A stretch of 64,000 nucleotides of DNA from Microbacterium sp. BH-3-3-3 (GTDB taxonomy: Bacteria > Actinomycetota > Actinomycetes > Actinomycetales > Microbacteriaceae), in the NCBI RefSeq assembly GCF_001792815.1, contig NZ_CP017674.1:3224001-3288000 (forward strand). Direction: 5' to 3'. Positions within the stretch are counted from its first letter, which is position 1. Each line of letters opens with the position of its first letter. The translations under genes were made by a program, and so were the position numbers. The notes beneath the pieces are model-generated. The model worked only from the letters and a program-made list of their open reading frames with translations. It was not told where the DNA came from and did no database searches. This document shows positions 26,784-35,055 of the stretch, one piece after another.

Positions 26784-27260
26784 GTGCCCACTCCCGACTT
26801 CGTCCTCGAGCTGCGCCGCCACGTCGGCACCATGCCCCTACCGCTCGTCGGCGTCACCGCGGTGATCGTCCGCGGCGACGACGTCTTGCTCGGTCGCCGC
26901 AGCGACTCGGGCCGGCTCACCCCGATCACCGGCATCGTCGACCCGGGCGAGGAGCCGGCCGACGCCGCGGCGCGCGAGGCCGAAGAAGAGGCCGGCGTGC
27001 GCATCGACGTCGACCGACTGGTCTGGGTTCACCAGATCCCGCGCGTGACGTACGACAACGGCGATCAGAGCGACTACCTCGACCTGGTCTTCGCCTGCAC
27101 GTGGCGCTCGGGCGAGCCGGTGCCGGTCGACGGCGAGATGACCGAGGTCGGTTGGTTCGCCCTCGACGAGGTCGACGCCCTCCTCGACGCCGAGATGGCC
27201 GGGCGCGTGCGCGCCGCCCGCCAGACCGGCCCCGCGCGTTTCGAGCGCCGCGCCGACTGA
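26784..27260 (+). CDS. NUDIX hydrolase
   Basis: This 158-residue cytoplasmic hydrolase cleaves nucleoside-diphosphate-linked compounds. The Nudix box is complete: G at the start of GIVDPGEE, then REAEEEAGV (about residues 52-74). The substrate cannot be told from sequence; the fold resembles MutT-like actinobacterial house-cleaning enzymes. GTG 26784 is chosen for its leaderless promoter; the longer frame would run through that -10. It converges on the histidine kinase gene with a gap of 10 nt. Confidence 0.9.
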   Translation: MPTPDFVLELRRHVGTMPLPLVGVTAVIVRGDDVLLGRRSDSGRLTPITGIVDPGEEPADAAAREAEEEAGVRIDVDRLVWVHQIPRVTYDNGDQSDYLDLVFACTWRSGEPVPVDGEMTEVGWFALDEVDALLDAEMAGRVRAARQTGPARFERRAD

Positions 27261-27270
27261 GCGCGTCGGC

Positions 27271-28800
27271 TCACACGGGGTCGGCGGGCTTCGCGGGCAG
27301 GCGCACCTCGAAGGTCGTGTCGCCGGGCGTGCTCCGCACGCCGATCGTGCCGTTGTGCGCCTCGACGATCGCGCGGGCGATCGAGAGCCCCAGACCCGTT
27401 CCGCCGGTCTTGCGGTCGCGGGAGCGATCGCCGCGGGCGAAGCGCTCGAACAACTGCGCAGCGACCGAGGGATCGATCCCGGGGCCGTCGTCGTGCACGC
27501 GCAGCACGGCTTCGTCGCCCTCGTGGGCGACCGAGACGGCCACCACGGTGCCCGCCGGCGTGTGCGTGCGGGCGTTGGCGAGGAGGTTCGCGACGACCTG
27601 ATGCAGACGCGAGGAGTCGCCGGCGAGCTCGACCGGTTGGTCGGGCACGTCGATGGTCCAGGCGTGGTCGGGTCCGGCGGGACGCGCGTCGCCGACGGCC
27701 TCCACCGCGAGGCGGGTGAGGTCGACCGACCCGTAGACGAGCTCCTGGCCCTCGTCGAGGCGCGCCAGCAGCAGCAGGTCTTCGACGAGCGTCGTCATGC
27801 GCAGCGACTGCGCCTGGATGCGTTCGAGCGACTGCTCGGTGGTCTCGACGGCCAGCTCGATGCGTTGGCGGCTCTCGTCGTCGTGCGCTTGGCGCATGGC
27901 TCGCAGCGACAACTCCGAGAACCCGCGGATGGATGCGAGGGGCGTGCGCAGTTCGTGACTGGCATCCGCCACGAAGCGGCGCATGAGCTCCTCATTGCGC
28001 TGGCGAGCCGTCAGCGAGGCGTCGACGGTGTCGAGGAGGGAGTTGAGGGCGAGGCCGACCTGACCGATCTCGGTGTGCTCGTCGACCTGGTCGGCGGGGA
28101 CGCGCTCGGTGATCGACACGTCGCCCTGGTCCATGCGCAACGAGGCGACGCGGGTGGCGGTCTCGGCGACGGCGCGCAGGGGCTTGAGCCCCAGACGGAT
28201 GACGATGGCGATGACGACGGCGAGCAGCAGCAGGCCGCCGGCGGTCACGAGGGCGACGGTGGTGAGGATGGCCCCGATGTAGCCCGTGACGTTGGACAGG
28301 GGGAGACCGACGAGGAACGCGACGCCGCCGGGCGAGCTGTAGGAGCGCACGAGGTACTCGCCGAGGTTCGGCAGGTTCACCGTCTGCGCGGCGGGGTCGG
28401 TGGAGCGCAGGCTGTCGGCGATCTGCCCGAGGTCGTCGGTGGTCAGGGCCCGCGCGCCGCCGTCGCTGACCACGGCGCCGGTGAGGGCGTTGCGCGAGTT
28501 CATCACGAGCAGGGTGCCCGGGTCGCGGGGGCCCGCCTCGAGCACCTCTTCGGCCGTGCTCTGGAATCCGATCTGCGACTGCACCGACGAGGCGGCGTCG
28601 GTGACCGAGGCGTCGAGGTTGTAGAAGAGGATCTGGCTGAGGATCGCGCTGGTCGAGATGCCGATCATCACGAGGATGAAGGCCACCATGCCGATGACCG
28701 CCGTCATCAGGCGCGCCTGCAGGGTCCAGGGTCGACGGAGGCGCGTGAACCTCTCACCCGCGGTCGCGGCGGGCGGCGCCGGCCGCGGGGGAATGCTCAC
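27271..28800 (-). CDS. Sensor histidine kinase
   Basis: This is a membrane sensor kinase of 509 residues. Two membrane segments (about 33-55 and 174-202) enclose an extracytoplasmic sensor of about 120 residues. HAMP follows (about 203-265), then HisKA with the phosphorylated His282 in FVADASHELRTPL, and the ATPase domain with N box NLLANARTHT, G1 DDGPGID and G2 GTGLGLSIA. GTG 28800 overlaps the response regulator stop (GTGA). The signal is unknown; the partner is the upstream-encoded regulator. Confidence 0.93.
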   Translation of the reverse strand: MSIPPRPAPPAATAGERFTRLRRPWTLQARLMTAVIGMVAFILVMIGISTSAILSQILFYNLDASVTDAASSVQSQIGFQSTAEEVLEAGPRDPGTLLVMNSRNALTGAVVSDGGARALTTDDLGQIADSLRSTDPAAQTVNLPNLGEYLVRSYSSPGGVAFLVGLPLSNVTGYIGAILTTVALVTAGGLLLLAVVIAIVIRLGLKPLRAVAETATRVASLRMDQGDVSITERVPADQVDEHTEIGQVGLALNSLLDTVDASLTARQRNEELMRRFVADASHELRTPLASIRGFSELSLRAMRQAHDDESRQRIELAVETTEQSLERIQAQSLRMTTLVEDLLLLARLDEGQELVYGSVDLTRLAVEAVGDARPAGPDHAWTIDVPDQPVELAGDSSRLHQVVANLLANARTHTPAGTVVAVSVAHEGDEAVLRVHDDGPGIDPSVAAQLFERFARGDRSRDRKTGGTGLGLSIARAIVEAHNGTIGVRSTPGDTTFEVRLPAKPADPV

Positions 28801-29540
28801 TGGGGGGCTTTGATCATGTAGCCGACGCCGCGCACCGTGTGGATGAGCGGCTCGTGGCCGGCGTCGATCTTCTTGCGCAGGTACGAGATGTACAGCTCGA
28901 CGACGCTGGAGCGTCCGCCGAAGTCGTAGTTCCAGACGCGGTCGAGGATCTGCGCCTTCGACACCACGCGCCGCTGGTTGCGCATGAGGAAGCGCAACAG
29001 CTCGAACTCGGTCGCCGTCAGCTCGATCTCGTGGCCCCCGCGCACGACCTCGTGGCTGTCTTCGTTGAGCGACAGGTCGCCGACGCGCAGGATGGGCTCG
29101 GAGTCGCGGGTGAGTGCGGTGCCCGCGCGCCGCATGAGGCCGCGGAGCCGCGCCACGACCTCTTCGAGGCTGAACGGCTTGGTGACGTAGTCGTCGCCGC
29201 CCGCGGTGAGACCGGCGACGCGGTCGGCCACCGCGTCCTTCGCGGTGAGGAAGAGCACGGGCACGTCGTTGCCCGAGTGACGCAGTCGCTGCAACACCGC
29301 CATGCCGTCGAGGTCGGGCATCATGATGTCGAGCACCATGGCATCCGGTTCGAAATCGCGGGCGGCCGACAGGGCGTCGAAGCCCGACCCGGCGGTGCGC
29401 ACCTCCCAGCCCTCCATGCGCAGGGCCATCGAGAGCAGATCGGTGAGCATCTGCTCGTCGTCGACGACGAGCACCCGCAGGGCGCTCCCGTCGGGGCGGG
29501 TGAAGGCGGGGGCGGGGGCGGTCGCGGTCATGGAACTCAT
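28797..29540 (-). CDS. OmpR/PhoB family response regulator
   Basis: This 247-residue regulator has a receiver domain with acidic pocket DDE (about 27-29), phospho-acceptor Asp71 (MVLDIMMPDLDG), Thr99 and Lys121 (YVTKPF), followed by a winged-helix DNA-binding domain (ELTATEFELLRFL, and SYLRKKID to RGVGYM). The ATG overlaps the VanZ-like gene stop as ATGA and its own stop overlaps the kinase start, so VanZ, regulator and kinase are translationally coupled. Confidence 0.94.
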   Translation of the reverse strand: MSSMTATAPAPAFTRPDGSALRVLVVDDEQMLTDLLSMALRMEGWEVRTAGSGFDALSAARDFEPDAMVLDIMMPDLDGMAVLQRLRHSGNDVPVLFLTAKDAVADRVAGLTAGGDDYVTKPFSLEEVVARLRGLMRRAGTALTRDSEPILRVGDLSLNEDSHEVVRGGHEIELTATEFELLRFLMRNQRRVVSKAQILDRVWNYDFGGRSSVVELYISYLRKKIDAGHEPLIHTVRGVGYMIKAPQ

Positions 29541-30016
29541 TGTGCTCGCGTATCTATGAGCTTTCTATGGCGTGGGTTATGGGAATCCTGAGAGCCGGGC
29601 AGCAGGCGCCTGAGAAGGACCAGCGCGACCACGCCGAGACCGGCCCCGAGGGTGTTCGCGACGACGTCGCGCGCATCGGCGACGCGCGTGGGAAGGAACG
29701 CCAGCTGGGTGGTCTCGATCGCGATGCTCAGCAGCAGAGCGATCAGGATGCCGTGCCACCACCGCCCGCCCCAGCCGAGCACGAGCAGTCCCAGGGGGAC
29801 GAACATCGCCACGTTCGAGGCGGACTCCACCACATCGAACGTGACCCACGCGGTGGGCGGCCACGCCGCCAGCACGCGCAGGACGGCGGTGAGGATGCCG
29901 CCCACACTGGCGTCGTAGATCGAGGGGCGCAGCGTCATCCACCAGAGACCGAACGCGTACAACGCCGAAGCGGCGACGAGCAGTGCTCGCCGCCGCTTCG
30001 AGAGGGCCCTGATCAG
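29537..30016 (-). CDS. VanZ-like membrane protein, probable CTG start
   Basis: VanZ-like proteins are small membrane proteins, some linked to glycopeptide tolerance; the function here is unknown. The 159-residue product has a positively charged N-terminus, a first membrane helix (about 15-32), and the family pattern SNVAMFVPLGLL and SIAIETTQL with later hydrophobic segments. No ATG, GTG or upstream TTG opens the first helix: the only such start, TTG 29962, would cut it in half and has no ribosome binding site. A CTG at 30016 overlaps the gnd stop (CTGA) and has AGGA 6 nt upstream, matching the overlaps in the rest of this operon. Confidence 0.75.
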   Translation of the reverse strand: MIRALSKRRRALLVAASALYAFGLWWMTLRPSIYDASVGGILTAVLRVLAAWPPTAWVTFDVVESASNVAMFVPLGLLVLGWGGRWWHGILIALLLSIAIETTQLAFLPTRVADARDVVANTLGAGLGVVALVLLRRLLPGSQDSHNPRHRKLIDTRAQ

Positions 30017-31608
30017 TGGGTGTCCTCGGCTTCGATCTCGGTGCGGTCGCCCGACCAGAGGGTGTGGAACGTGCCCTCCTTGTCGATGCGGCGGTACGTG
30101 TGCGCCCCGAAGAAGTCGCGCTGGCCCTGGATGAGGGCGGCGGGCAGACGCTCAGCGCGCAGGCCGTCGTAGTACGCCAGCGACGAGCTGAACGCGGGGG
30201 CCGGGATGCCGCTGTCGGCCGACAGCGAGACGATGTGGCGCCACGCGTCCTGCGCGCGGCCCAGGGCCTCGACGAAGTACGGAGCGGTCAGCAGCACGGG
30301 CAGCTCGGGGGCGGCGTCGTAGGCCTCGGCGATGCGGTTGAGGAACTGCGCGCGGATGATGCAGCCGCCGCGCCACAGCTTCGACACGGCGCCCAGGTCG
30401 ATGTTCCAGTCGTACTGGGCGGCACCGGCGCGGATCTCGTCGAAGCCCTGGCTGTACGCCACGATCTTCGAGGCGTACAGCGCCAGGCGCACCTGCTCGA
30501 TGAACGCGTCGGCGTCGGCGCCCGCGAGCACGTCCGTGCCCGAGGGGCCGGGGAGCTCGCGCGAGACCTCGCGCTGCTCGGGGTGGCTCGACAGCGACCG
30601 GGCGAAGGTGGCCTCGGCGATGCCCGAGACGGGGACGCCCAGGTCGAGGGCGGTCTGCACCGTCCAGGCGCCGGTGCCCTTGGCGCCGGCCTGGTCGAGG
30701 ATCACGTCGACCAGGGGCTTGCCGGTGTCTGCGTCGGTCTGGCGCAGCACCTCGGCGGTGATCTCGATGAGGTACGACTCGAGCTCCCCGCGGTTCCACT
30801 CGGCGAACACGTCGGCGATTTCGGCCGGGCTCTTGCCGGTGGCGCGACGGATGAGGTCGTACGCCTCGGCGATGAGCTGCATGTCGGCGTACTCGATGCC
30901 GTTGTGCACCATCTTCACGAAGTGGCCCGCGCCGTCGTGGCCGACGTGCGCCACGCACGGCTCGCCCTCGGCGACCGCGGCGATGGACTTCAGGATGGGG
31001 CCGAGGGTGGCCCAGGCCTCGTCGGAGCCGCCGGGCATGATCGAGGGGCCGAGCAGCGCGCCCTCTTCTCCGCCCGAGACGCCCATTCCGACGTAGTTGA
31101 TGCCCGTGTCGCGCACGGCCTTCTCACGGCGGATCGTGTCGGTGAACAGGGCGTTGCCCCCGTCGACGATGATGTCGCCCGGCTCGAACACCTTCACCAG
31201 CTCGTCGATGACGAAGTCGGTGGGGCGGCCGGCCTTGACCATGATGATCGCCGTGCGCGGCACCGACAGCGACGCCGCGAAGTCGGCGTACGAGAATGAG
31301 GGGACGAATTCGGCCTCGGGGTGCGCCTCGACGAGGTGCTCGGTCTTGTCGGCGCTGCGGTTGAACACCGCGACCGTGTTGCCCTCGCGGCTGGCGAGGT
31401 TGCGCGCGAGGTTCGAGCCCATCACGGCCAGGCCCACGACGCCGATGTTGGCGCGGCCGTCGCCCTCGCCCTGGGGGCGGGAGTCGGCCTCGACGGTGGG
31501 GCGGTCCACCTCTTCGATGCCGGGCGCACCCTCGTGCACCTGGGCGGCTTCGTGAGGGGCCTGATCCTGGTCGGTCGAAGGTCCGGTCGGGGAGGGGGTC
31601 GACGTCAT
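30013..31608 (-). CDS. gnd: 6-phosphogluconate dehydrogenase (decarboxylating)
   Basis: Gnd oxidises 6-phosphogluconate to ribulose-5-phosphate in the pentose phosphate pathway. The 531-residue protein has a disordered N-terminal extension of about 45 residues, then the NADP-binding GVVGLAVMGSNLARN, the substrate-binding VKMVHNGIEYADMQLI and DQAGAKGTGAWT. ATG 31608 has GGAG 6 nt upstream; the longer frame starts inside a likely -10 (TACAGT on the minus strand, 31670-31675) and is rejected. It follows gntP-gntK, so gluconate is taken up, phosphorylated and oxidised by this cluster. Confidence 0.95.
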   Translation of the reverse strand: MTSTPSPTGPSTDQDQAPHEAAQVHEGAPGIEEVDRPTVEADSRPQGEGDGRANIGVVGLAVMGSNLARNLASREGNTVAVFNRSADKTEHLVEAHPEAEFVPSFSYADFAASLSVPRTAIIMVKAGRPTDFVIDELVKVFEPGDIIVDGGNALFTDTIRREKAVRDTGINYVGMGVSGGEEGALLGPSIMPGGSDEAWATLGPILKSIAAVAEGEPCVAHVGHDGAGHFVKMVHNGIEYADMQLIAEAYDLIRRATGKSPAEIADVFAEWNRGELESYLIEITAEVLRQTDADTGKPLVDVILDQAGAKGTGAWTVQTALDLGVPVSGIAEATFARSLSSHPEQREVSRELPGPSGTDVLAGADADAFIEQVRLALYASKIVAYSQGFDEIRAGAAQYDWNIDLGAVSKLWRGGCIIRAQFLNRIAEAYDAAPELPVLLTAPYFVEALGRAQDAWRHIVSLSADSGIPAPAFSSSLAYYDGLRAERLPAALIQGQRDFFGAHTYRRIDKEGTFHTLWSGDRTEIEAEDTH

Positions 31609-31696
31609 TCGTTGCTCCGTATTCGGGTGCGAGAAAGGGGTGGGCGAGCGCACGCGGGCTGCCGCTGCCACTGTATCGGCTCGACCCGCGTGTCTC

Positions 31697-32266
31697 TCAG
31701 GGGGTGGCGAGGCGGAGCAGGGCGATGGCTTCGTCGACCTGCTCCTGGGGCGTCATGTCGAGGTCGATGCGGATCGCCTGCTCGTCGGCATCCGGGATCT
31801 CGAGGGTCTCGAACTGCGACGTCAGCAGCGACGGCGGCATGTAGTGGCCCTGGCGGCGCAGGAGACGTTCGAGCACGAGCTTCGGGTCGCCCATCAGCAG
31901 CACGAACGACACCTGCTCGCGCCGCAGCACGTCGCGGTAGCTGCGCTTGAGCGCCGAGCACGTGATGACGCCGGGGCGTCCGGCGGCGATCTGCCCGTCG
32001 ATCCAGCCGGCGACCCGGTCGAGCCAGGGCCAGCGGTCGTCGTCGTTCAACGCGTGACCGGCCGCCATCTTGGCGACGTTCTCCTGCGGGTGCAGGTCGT
32101 CGCCCTCTTGGAAGTCCCAGCCGAGGCGACCGGCGAGCATGCCGGCGACCGTGGACTTGCCGGTTCCGGCGGGTCCCATGAACACGAGGACGGGGGGAGC
32201 GGATGCCGACGACGCGGCGGCCCGTTCGGGGTCGACGTGTGCGGCAGAGGTCGGTGTGGAGGTCAT
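31697..32266 (-). CDS. gntK: Gluconokinase
   Basis: This 189-residue kinase phosphorylates gluconate to 6-phosphogluconate. After an Ala/Ser-rich N-terminal part of about 22 residues it has Walker A MGPAGTGKST (about 30-39), GDDLHPQENVAKMAAG (about 55-70), DRWPWLDRV and CSALKRSYRD (about 103-112), all typical of GntK. It sits 22 nt behind gntP and before gnd. A moderate AAGGGA site lies 8 nt before the ATG. Confidence 0.95.
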   Translation of the reverse strand: MTSTPTSAAHVDPERAAASSASAPPVLVFMGPAGTGKSTVAGMLAGRLGWDFQEGDDLHPQENVAKMAAGHALNDDDRWPWLDRVAGWIDGQIAAGRPGVITCSALKRSYRDVLRREQVSFVLLMGDPKLVLERLLRRQGHYMPPSLLTSQFETLEIPDADEQAIRIDLDMTPQEQVDEAIALLRLATP

Positions 32267-32288
32267 GTCGGGGTTCCCTTCGCTCGAC

Positions 32289-33692
32289 TCAGACGAACAC
32301 GCTGATCACGAGGACGCCGGCCAGGCCCGTGACCGAGATCACGCACTCCAGCACGGTCCATGTTTTCAGGGTCATCGGGATGTCGAGACCGAAGTACTCC
32401 TTGATGAGCCAGAATCCGGCGTCGTTGACGTGGCTGAGGAACACCGATCCCGCACCGATCGCCAGCACGAGCAGCGCGGTCATGGGGGCGTCGAGGGTTT
32501 CGGTGAGCGGCTGGAGGATGCCGGCGGCGGTGATGGTCGCCACCGTCGCCGAGCCGGTCGCCACGCGGATGACCACGGCGACGAGCCAGGCGAGAAGCAG
32601 GACCGACACGCTGGAACCGGCGACGAGGTCGGCGATCACCTTGCCGATACCCGTGTCGACGAGGACCTGCTTGAAGCCTCCACCGGCGCCGACGATGAGG
32701 AGGATGCCGGCGATCGGACCGAGAGAGGAGCCGACGACGGTCGTGAGGCGGGCGCGATCGAAGCCGGCGCCGCGGCCGAGGACGACGAAGCCGACGAGCA
32801 CGGCGAGCAGCAGCGCGATGATCGGCAGGCCCAGGAAGTCGAGGACGACCTTCCACGCGTCGGTCGAGCCCGGCGCGACGATGTCGGCGACGGCCTTCAG
32901 CAGCATGAGGAAGACGGGCAGCAGGATGCTGCCGAGGGTGGCGGCGAACGAGGGACGCCGCGCGGGCTCGTCGCCCTTCTCCTCGGCCGAGAGGAAGAGC
33001 TCGGGAACGGGCACCGGGGCCCAGCGGGCGGCGAGGGGCGCGAACAGGGGGCCGGCGATGATGACGGCCGGGATGGCCACGATGACGCCGAAGAACAGGG
33101 TGAGGCCGAGGTTGGCGCCGAGCGCGTCGATGGCGGCGAGGGGGCCGGGGTGCGGGGGCACCAGACCGTGCATCGCCGACAAGCCGGCGAGGGTGGGGAT
33201 CGCGATCTTCATCAGGGCGACGCCCGAGCGGCGGGCCACGAGGATGATCACGGGCACCAGCAGCACGAGGCCGACCTCGAAGAACATCGGCAGTCCGATG
33301 ATCGCGCCGATGAGCCCCATGACCCACGGCAGGCTGCGCGGGGTGGCGCGGGCGACGAGGGTGTCGACGATGCGGTCCGCTCCTCCGGAGTCGGCCAGGA
33401 GCTTGCCGTAGATGGCGCCGAGGGCGACGAGGATGCCCACCCCGCCCATGGTGGATCCGAAGCCTCCGGTGAAGCTCGTCACGGTGGTGGGGATCGCCAT
33501 GCCGGCCACGACACCGGTGGTCAAGGCGCCGATGGTCAGGGCGAGGAAGGGGTGCAGCTTGCCCCACGTGATCAGCACCACGATGAGCGCGACGCCCACG
33601 AGGGCGGCGGTGATGAGCTGCCCGGCGGGCGCGGCGGGACCGCTGTCGGCGGCGGCGAGCACGAGCGCGGGGGAGAGGGATGTGATGGCCAT
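32289..33692 (-). CDS. gntP: Gluconate:H+ symporter, GntP family
   Basis: This 467-residue permease imports gluconate. It has about 12-14 hydrophobic segments, including GGFGSTMGGVGILVALGAIYGKLLADSGGA (family signature around residues 61-90), HGLVPPHPGP (about 155-164) and ATGSATVATITAAGI (about 360-374) and SHVNDAGFWL, all typical of GntP/GntT. ATG 33692 is preceded by AAGGA at 5 nt. The longer frame upstream runs through the operator region and is rejected. Expression is probably controlled by the divergent GntR-type regulator. Confidence 0.94.
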   Translation of the reverse strand: MAITSLSPALVLAAADSGPAAPAGQLITAALVGVALIVVLITWGKLHPFLALTIGALTTGVVAGMAIPTTVTSFTGGFGSTMGGVGILVALGAIYGKLLADSGGADRIVDTLVARATPRSLPWVMGLIGAIIGLPMFFEVGLVLLVPVIILVARRSGVALMKIAIPTLAGLSAMHGLVPPHPGPLAAIDALGANLGLTLFFGVIVAIPAVIIAGPLFAPLAARWAPVPVPELFLSAEEKGDEPARRPSFAATLGSILLPVFLMLLKAVADIVAPGSTDAWKVVLDFLGLPIIALLLAVLVGFVVLGRGAGFDRARLTTVVGSSLGPIAGILLIVGAGGGFKQVLVDTGIGKVIADLVAGSSVSVLLLAWLVAVVIRVATGSATVATITAAGILQPLTETLDAPMTALLVLAIGAGSVFLSHVNDAGFWLIKEYFGLDIPMTLKTWTVLECVISVTGLAGVLVISVFV

Positions 33693-33734
33693 GAGCGTCC
33701 TTGGTCCGGCGGGCGGCAGCGATGCCGCGGGTCT

Positions 33735-33781
33735 ATTTGTCGTACATAAAAGCACAGGATGACGAATTCTGCACGACAAAT
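33735..33781. promoter_or_regulatory. Probable operator for the GntR-type regulator, between gntP and gntR
   Basis: Two inverted copies of ATTTGTCGT(A/G)CA lie at 33735-33746 (plus strand) and 33770-33781 (minus strand), with 9-bp perfect arms. The second copy is extended by a palindrome, CGACA-AATA-TGTCG (33774-33787). Such sites fit FadR-subfamily GntR regulators. The site lies between divergent start codons, 129 nt apart, so it can control both directions. Confidence 0.6.
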
Positions 33782-33820
33782 ATGTCGGTCGGTCCGGATG
33801 ACGTCTGTCATCATCGGGGG

Positions 33821-34531
33821 ATGACGATGGACCGTCCGCCCGTGCCGACCCTGCACGACGCACTCGTGGACCGTGTTGGTTCGGCGATCGTGCACGGCGA
33901 GATCGCCGCGGGGTCCCGCCTGGTCACGGGCGAACTCGCGGAGGGGTCGTCACGCGGAGCCGGACGCGAGGCGGTGCGCGTGCTGCAGTCGCTGGGGCTG
34001 GTGCGGGTGCGACGCAAAACCGGTGTCGAGGTGTTGCCGGCGACGGACTGGAACGTCTACGCCCCCGAGATCATCGCCTGGCGTCTCGCCGGACCCGGCC
34101 GCGACGCGCAACTGCGCGAACTCGGCGAGCTCCGCGCGGCCATCGAGCCGCTCGCGGCCCACGGGGCGGCGGTCCACGCCGACGACGCGCAGCGTCGGGA
34201 GCTCGTCTCCGCCGTCATGGAGATGGCGCGTACCGAGAACCACGCCGACGGCGGGGAGTACCTCGCGGCCGACGTGCGGTTCCACCGGACGCTGCTCTCG
34301 GCGTCGGGCAACGCGATGTTCGCCGCGCTGGGCACGGTCGTCGAATCCGTGCTCGTCGGGCGCACGCTGCACGAACTCATGCCGCACGACGCCAACCCGC
34401 ACGCGGTGCGCTGGCATCAGGACGTGGCGTTCGCCGTGACCGCCGGTCGGGCCGACGAGGCCGCCGACGCGATGCGGTGGATCGTCCGCGAAGCCGACGA
34501 CGCCATGCGGGGCGCGGCGCGAAAGGACTGA
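33821..34531 (+). CDS. GntR family regulator (FadR/FCD subfamily), probable gluconate repressor
   Basis: This 236-residue regulator has an N-terminal winged helix (residues about 10-70, with GREAVRVLQSLGLVRVRRKTGVEV) and a C-terminal FCD ligand domain (about 85-225) with the conserved DVRFHRTLLSASGN and a later HQD/H metal-site pattern. It is divergent from gntP-gntK-gnd and a paired inverted repeat lies between them. By analogy with gluconate regulators of this subfamily, it probably represses the operon until gluconate or phosphogluconate binds. ATG 33821 or 33827 may be the start. Confidence 0.88.
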   Translation: MTMDRPPVPTLHDALVDRVGSAIVHGEIAAGSRLVTGELAEGSSRGAGREAVRVLQSLGLVRVRRKTGVEVLPATDWNVYAPEIIAWRLAGPGRDAQLRELGELRAAIEPLAAHGAAVHADDAQRRELVSAVMEMARTENHADGGEYLAADVRFHRTLLSASGNAMFAALGTVVESVLVGRTLHELMPHDANPHAVRWHQDVAFAVTAGRADEAADAMRWIVREADDAMRGAARKD

Positions 34532-34537
34532 ACGGCG

Positions 34538-34663
34538 TCAGTGCTTCTTGTACGCCGCCGAGCGGCCCAGGGTGAAGAGGGCGCCGACCGTGCCGACCAG
34601 GCCGACCGCGGCGATGCCGCCGATGACCCAGAGCACGACGTGAGAGAAGAAGCCGCTGTCCAT
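34538..34663 (-). CDS. Small single-pass membrane protein, 41 residues
   Basis: A GGAGG sits 6 nt before the ATG on the minus strand, so translation is likely. The product has one hydrophobic helix (about 7-32) with Gly-rich packing and a short basic tail (AAYKKH). I know no family. It converges on the GntR gene with a 6-nt gap. Codon use agrees with the neighbourhood. Confidence 0.65.
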   Translation of the reverse strand: MDSGFFSHVVLWVIGGIAAVGLVGTVGALFTLGRSAAYKKH

Positions 34664-34867
34664 GATGATCCTCCGGGTCGATTGGCCTCTCGACTCTACC
34701 GTCGCGCCCACCGAACCGACGCCGTGCGCCTCTGGGGCTCCGCACCCGGCGGTGCCGCACGCATCGGTGAGGGTGATCGGGGCGGTGGCCGCGGGAGCTC
34801 GTCGAGCCCCGAGTGGGCGTCGAGGAGGCCCACCTCCGGGCGGGTCGTGCCGACGGTCGCGCGCTGG

Positions 34868-34873
34868 TAGACT
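34868..34873 (+). promoter_or_regulatory. -10 element of rplY
   Basis: TAGACT lies 182 nt before the rplY start, implying a leader of about 175 nt. No convincing -35 is visible. Confidence 0.5.
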
Positions 34874-34895
34874 TCCGGGGAACTTCGGCGAGGGA

Positions 34896-35043
34896 ATGCC
34901 GCGCACCGTCAGGTGCACGCGGCATCCGTGATCGACGCGGTGATGCAGGCTTCCGGCTTTCCTCACGCGATCGCGTTCGAGTCGAATCCAGACCACACAC
35001 GCGCGGACCCGGTCCGCTCACAAGCTGCGGGACACGTACCCGC
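34896..35043 (+). promoter_or_regulatory. Structured 5' leader of rplY (three hairpins)
   Basis: Hairpin 1 (34896-34925) has an 8-bp outer stem ATGCCGCG/CGCGGCAT and an inner CACC/GGTG stem with a 2-nt bulge. Hairpin 2 is 35003-35017 (GCGGA/TCCGC). Hairpin 3 (35027-35043, GCGGG/CCCGC) ends one base before the GAGGAG ribosome binding site. The geometry suggests a ribosomal-protein leader, but I know of no described motif of this kind for L25 in actinobacteria. The remaining part of 34664-34895 holds nothing I can support. Confidence 0.45.
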
Positions 35044-35055
35044 GAGGAGAACATC

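Noticed and set aside
29537..29962. TTG 29962 as start of the VanZ-like gene
   Set aside because: It has no ribosome binding site and deletes half of the first membrane helix; the CTG in a stop overlap fits better.
30952..31671. A longer gnd start at 31671
   Set aside because: It begins inside a TACAGT promoter element and adds a low-complexity segment; ATG 31608 has a GGAG site.
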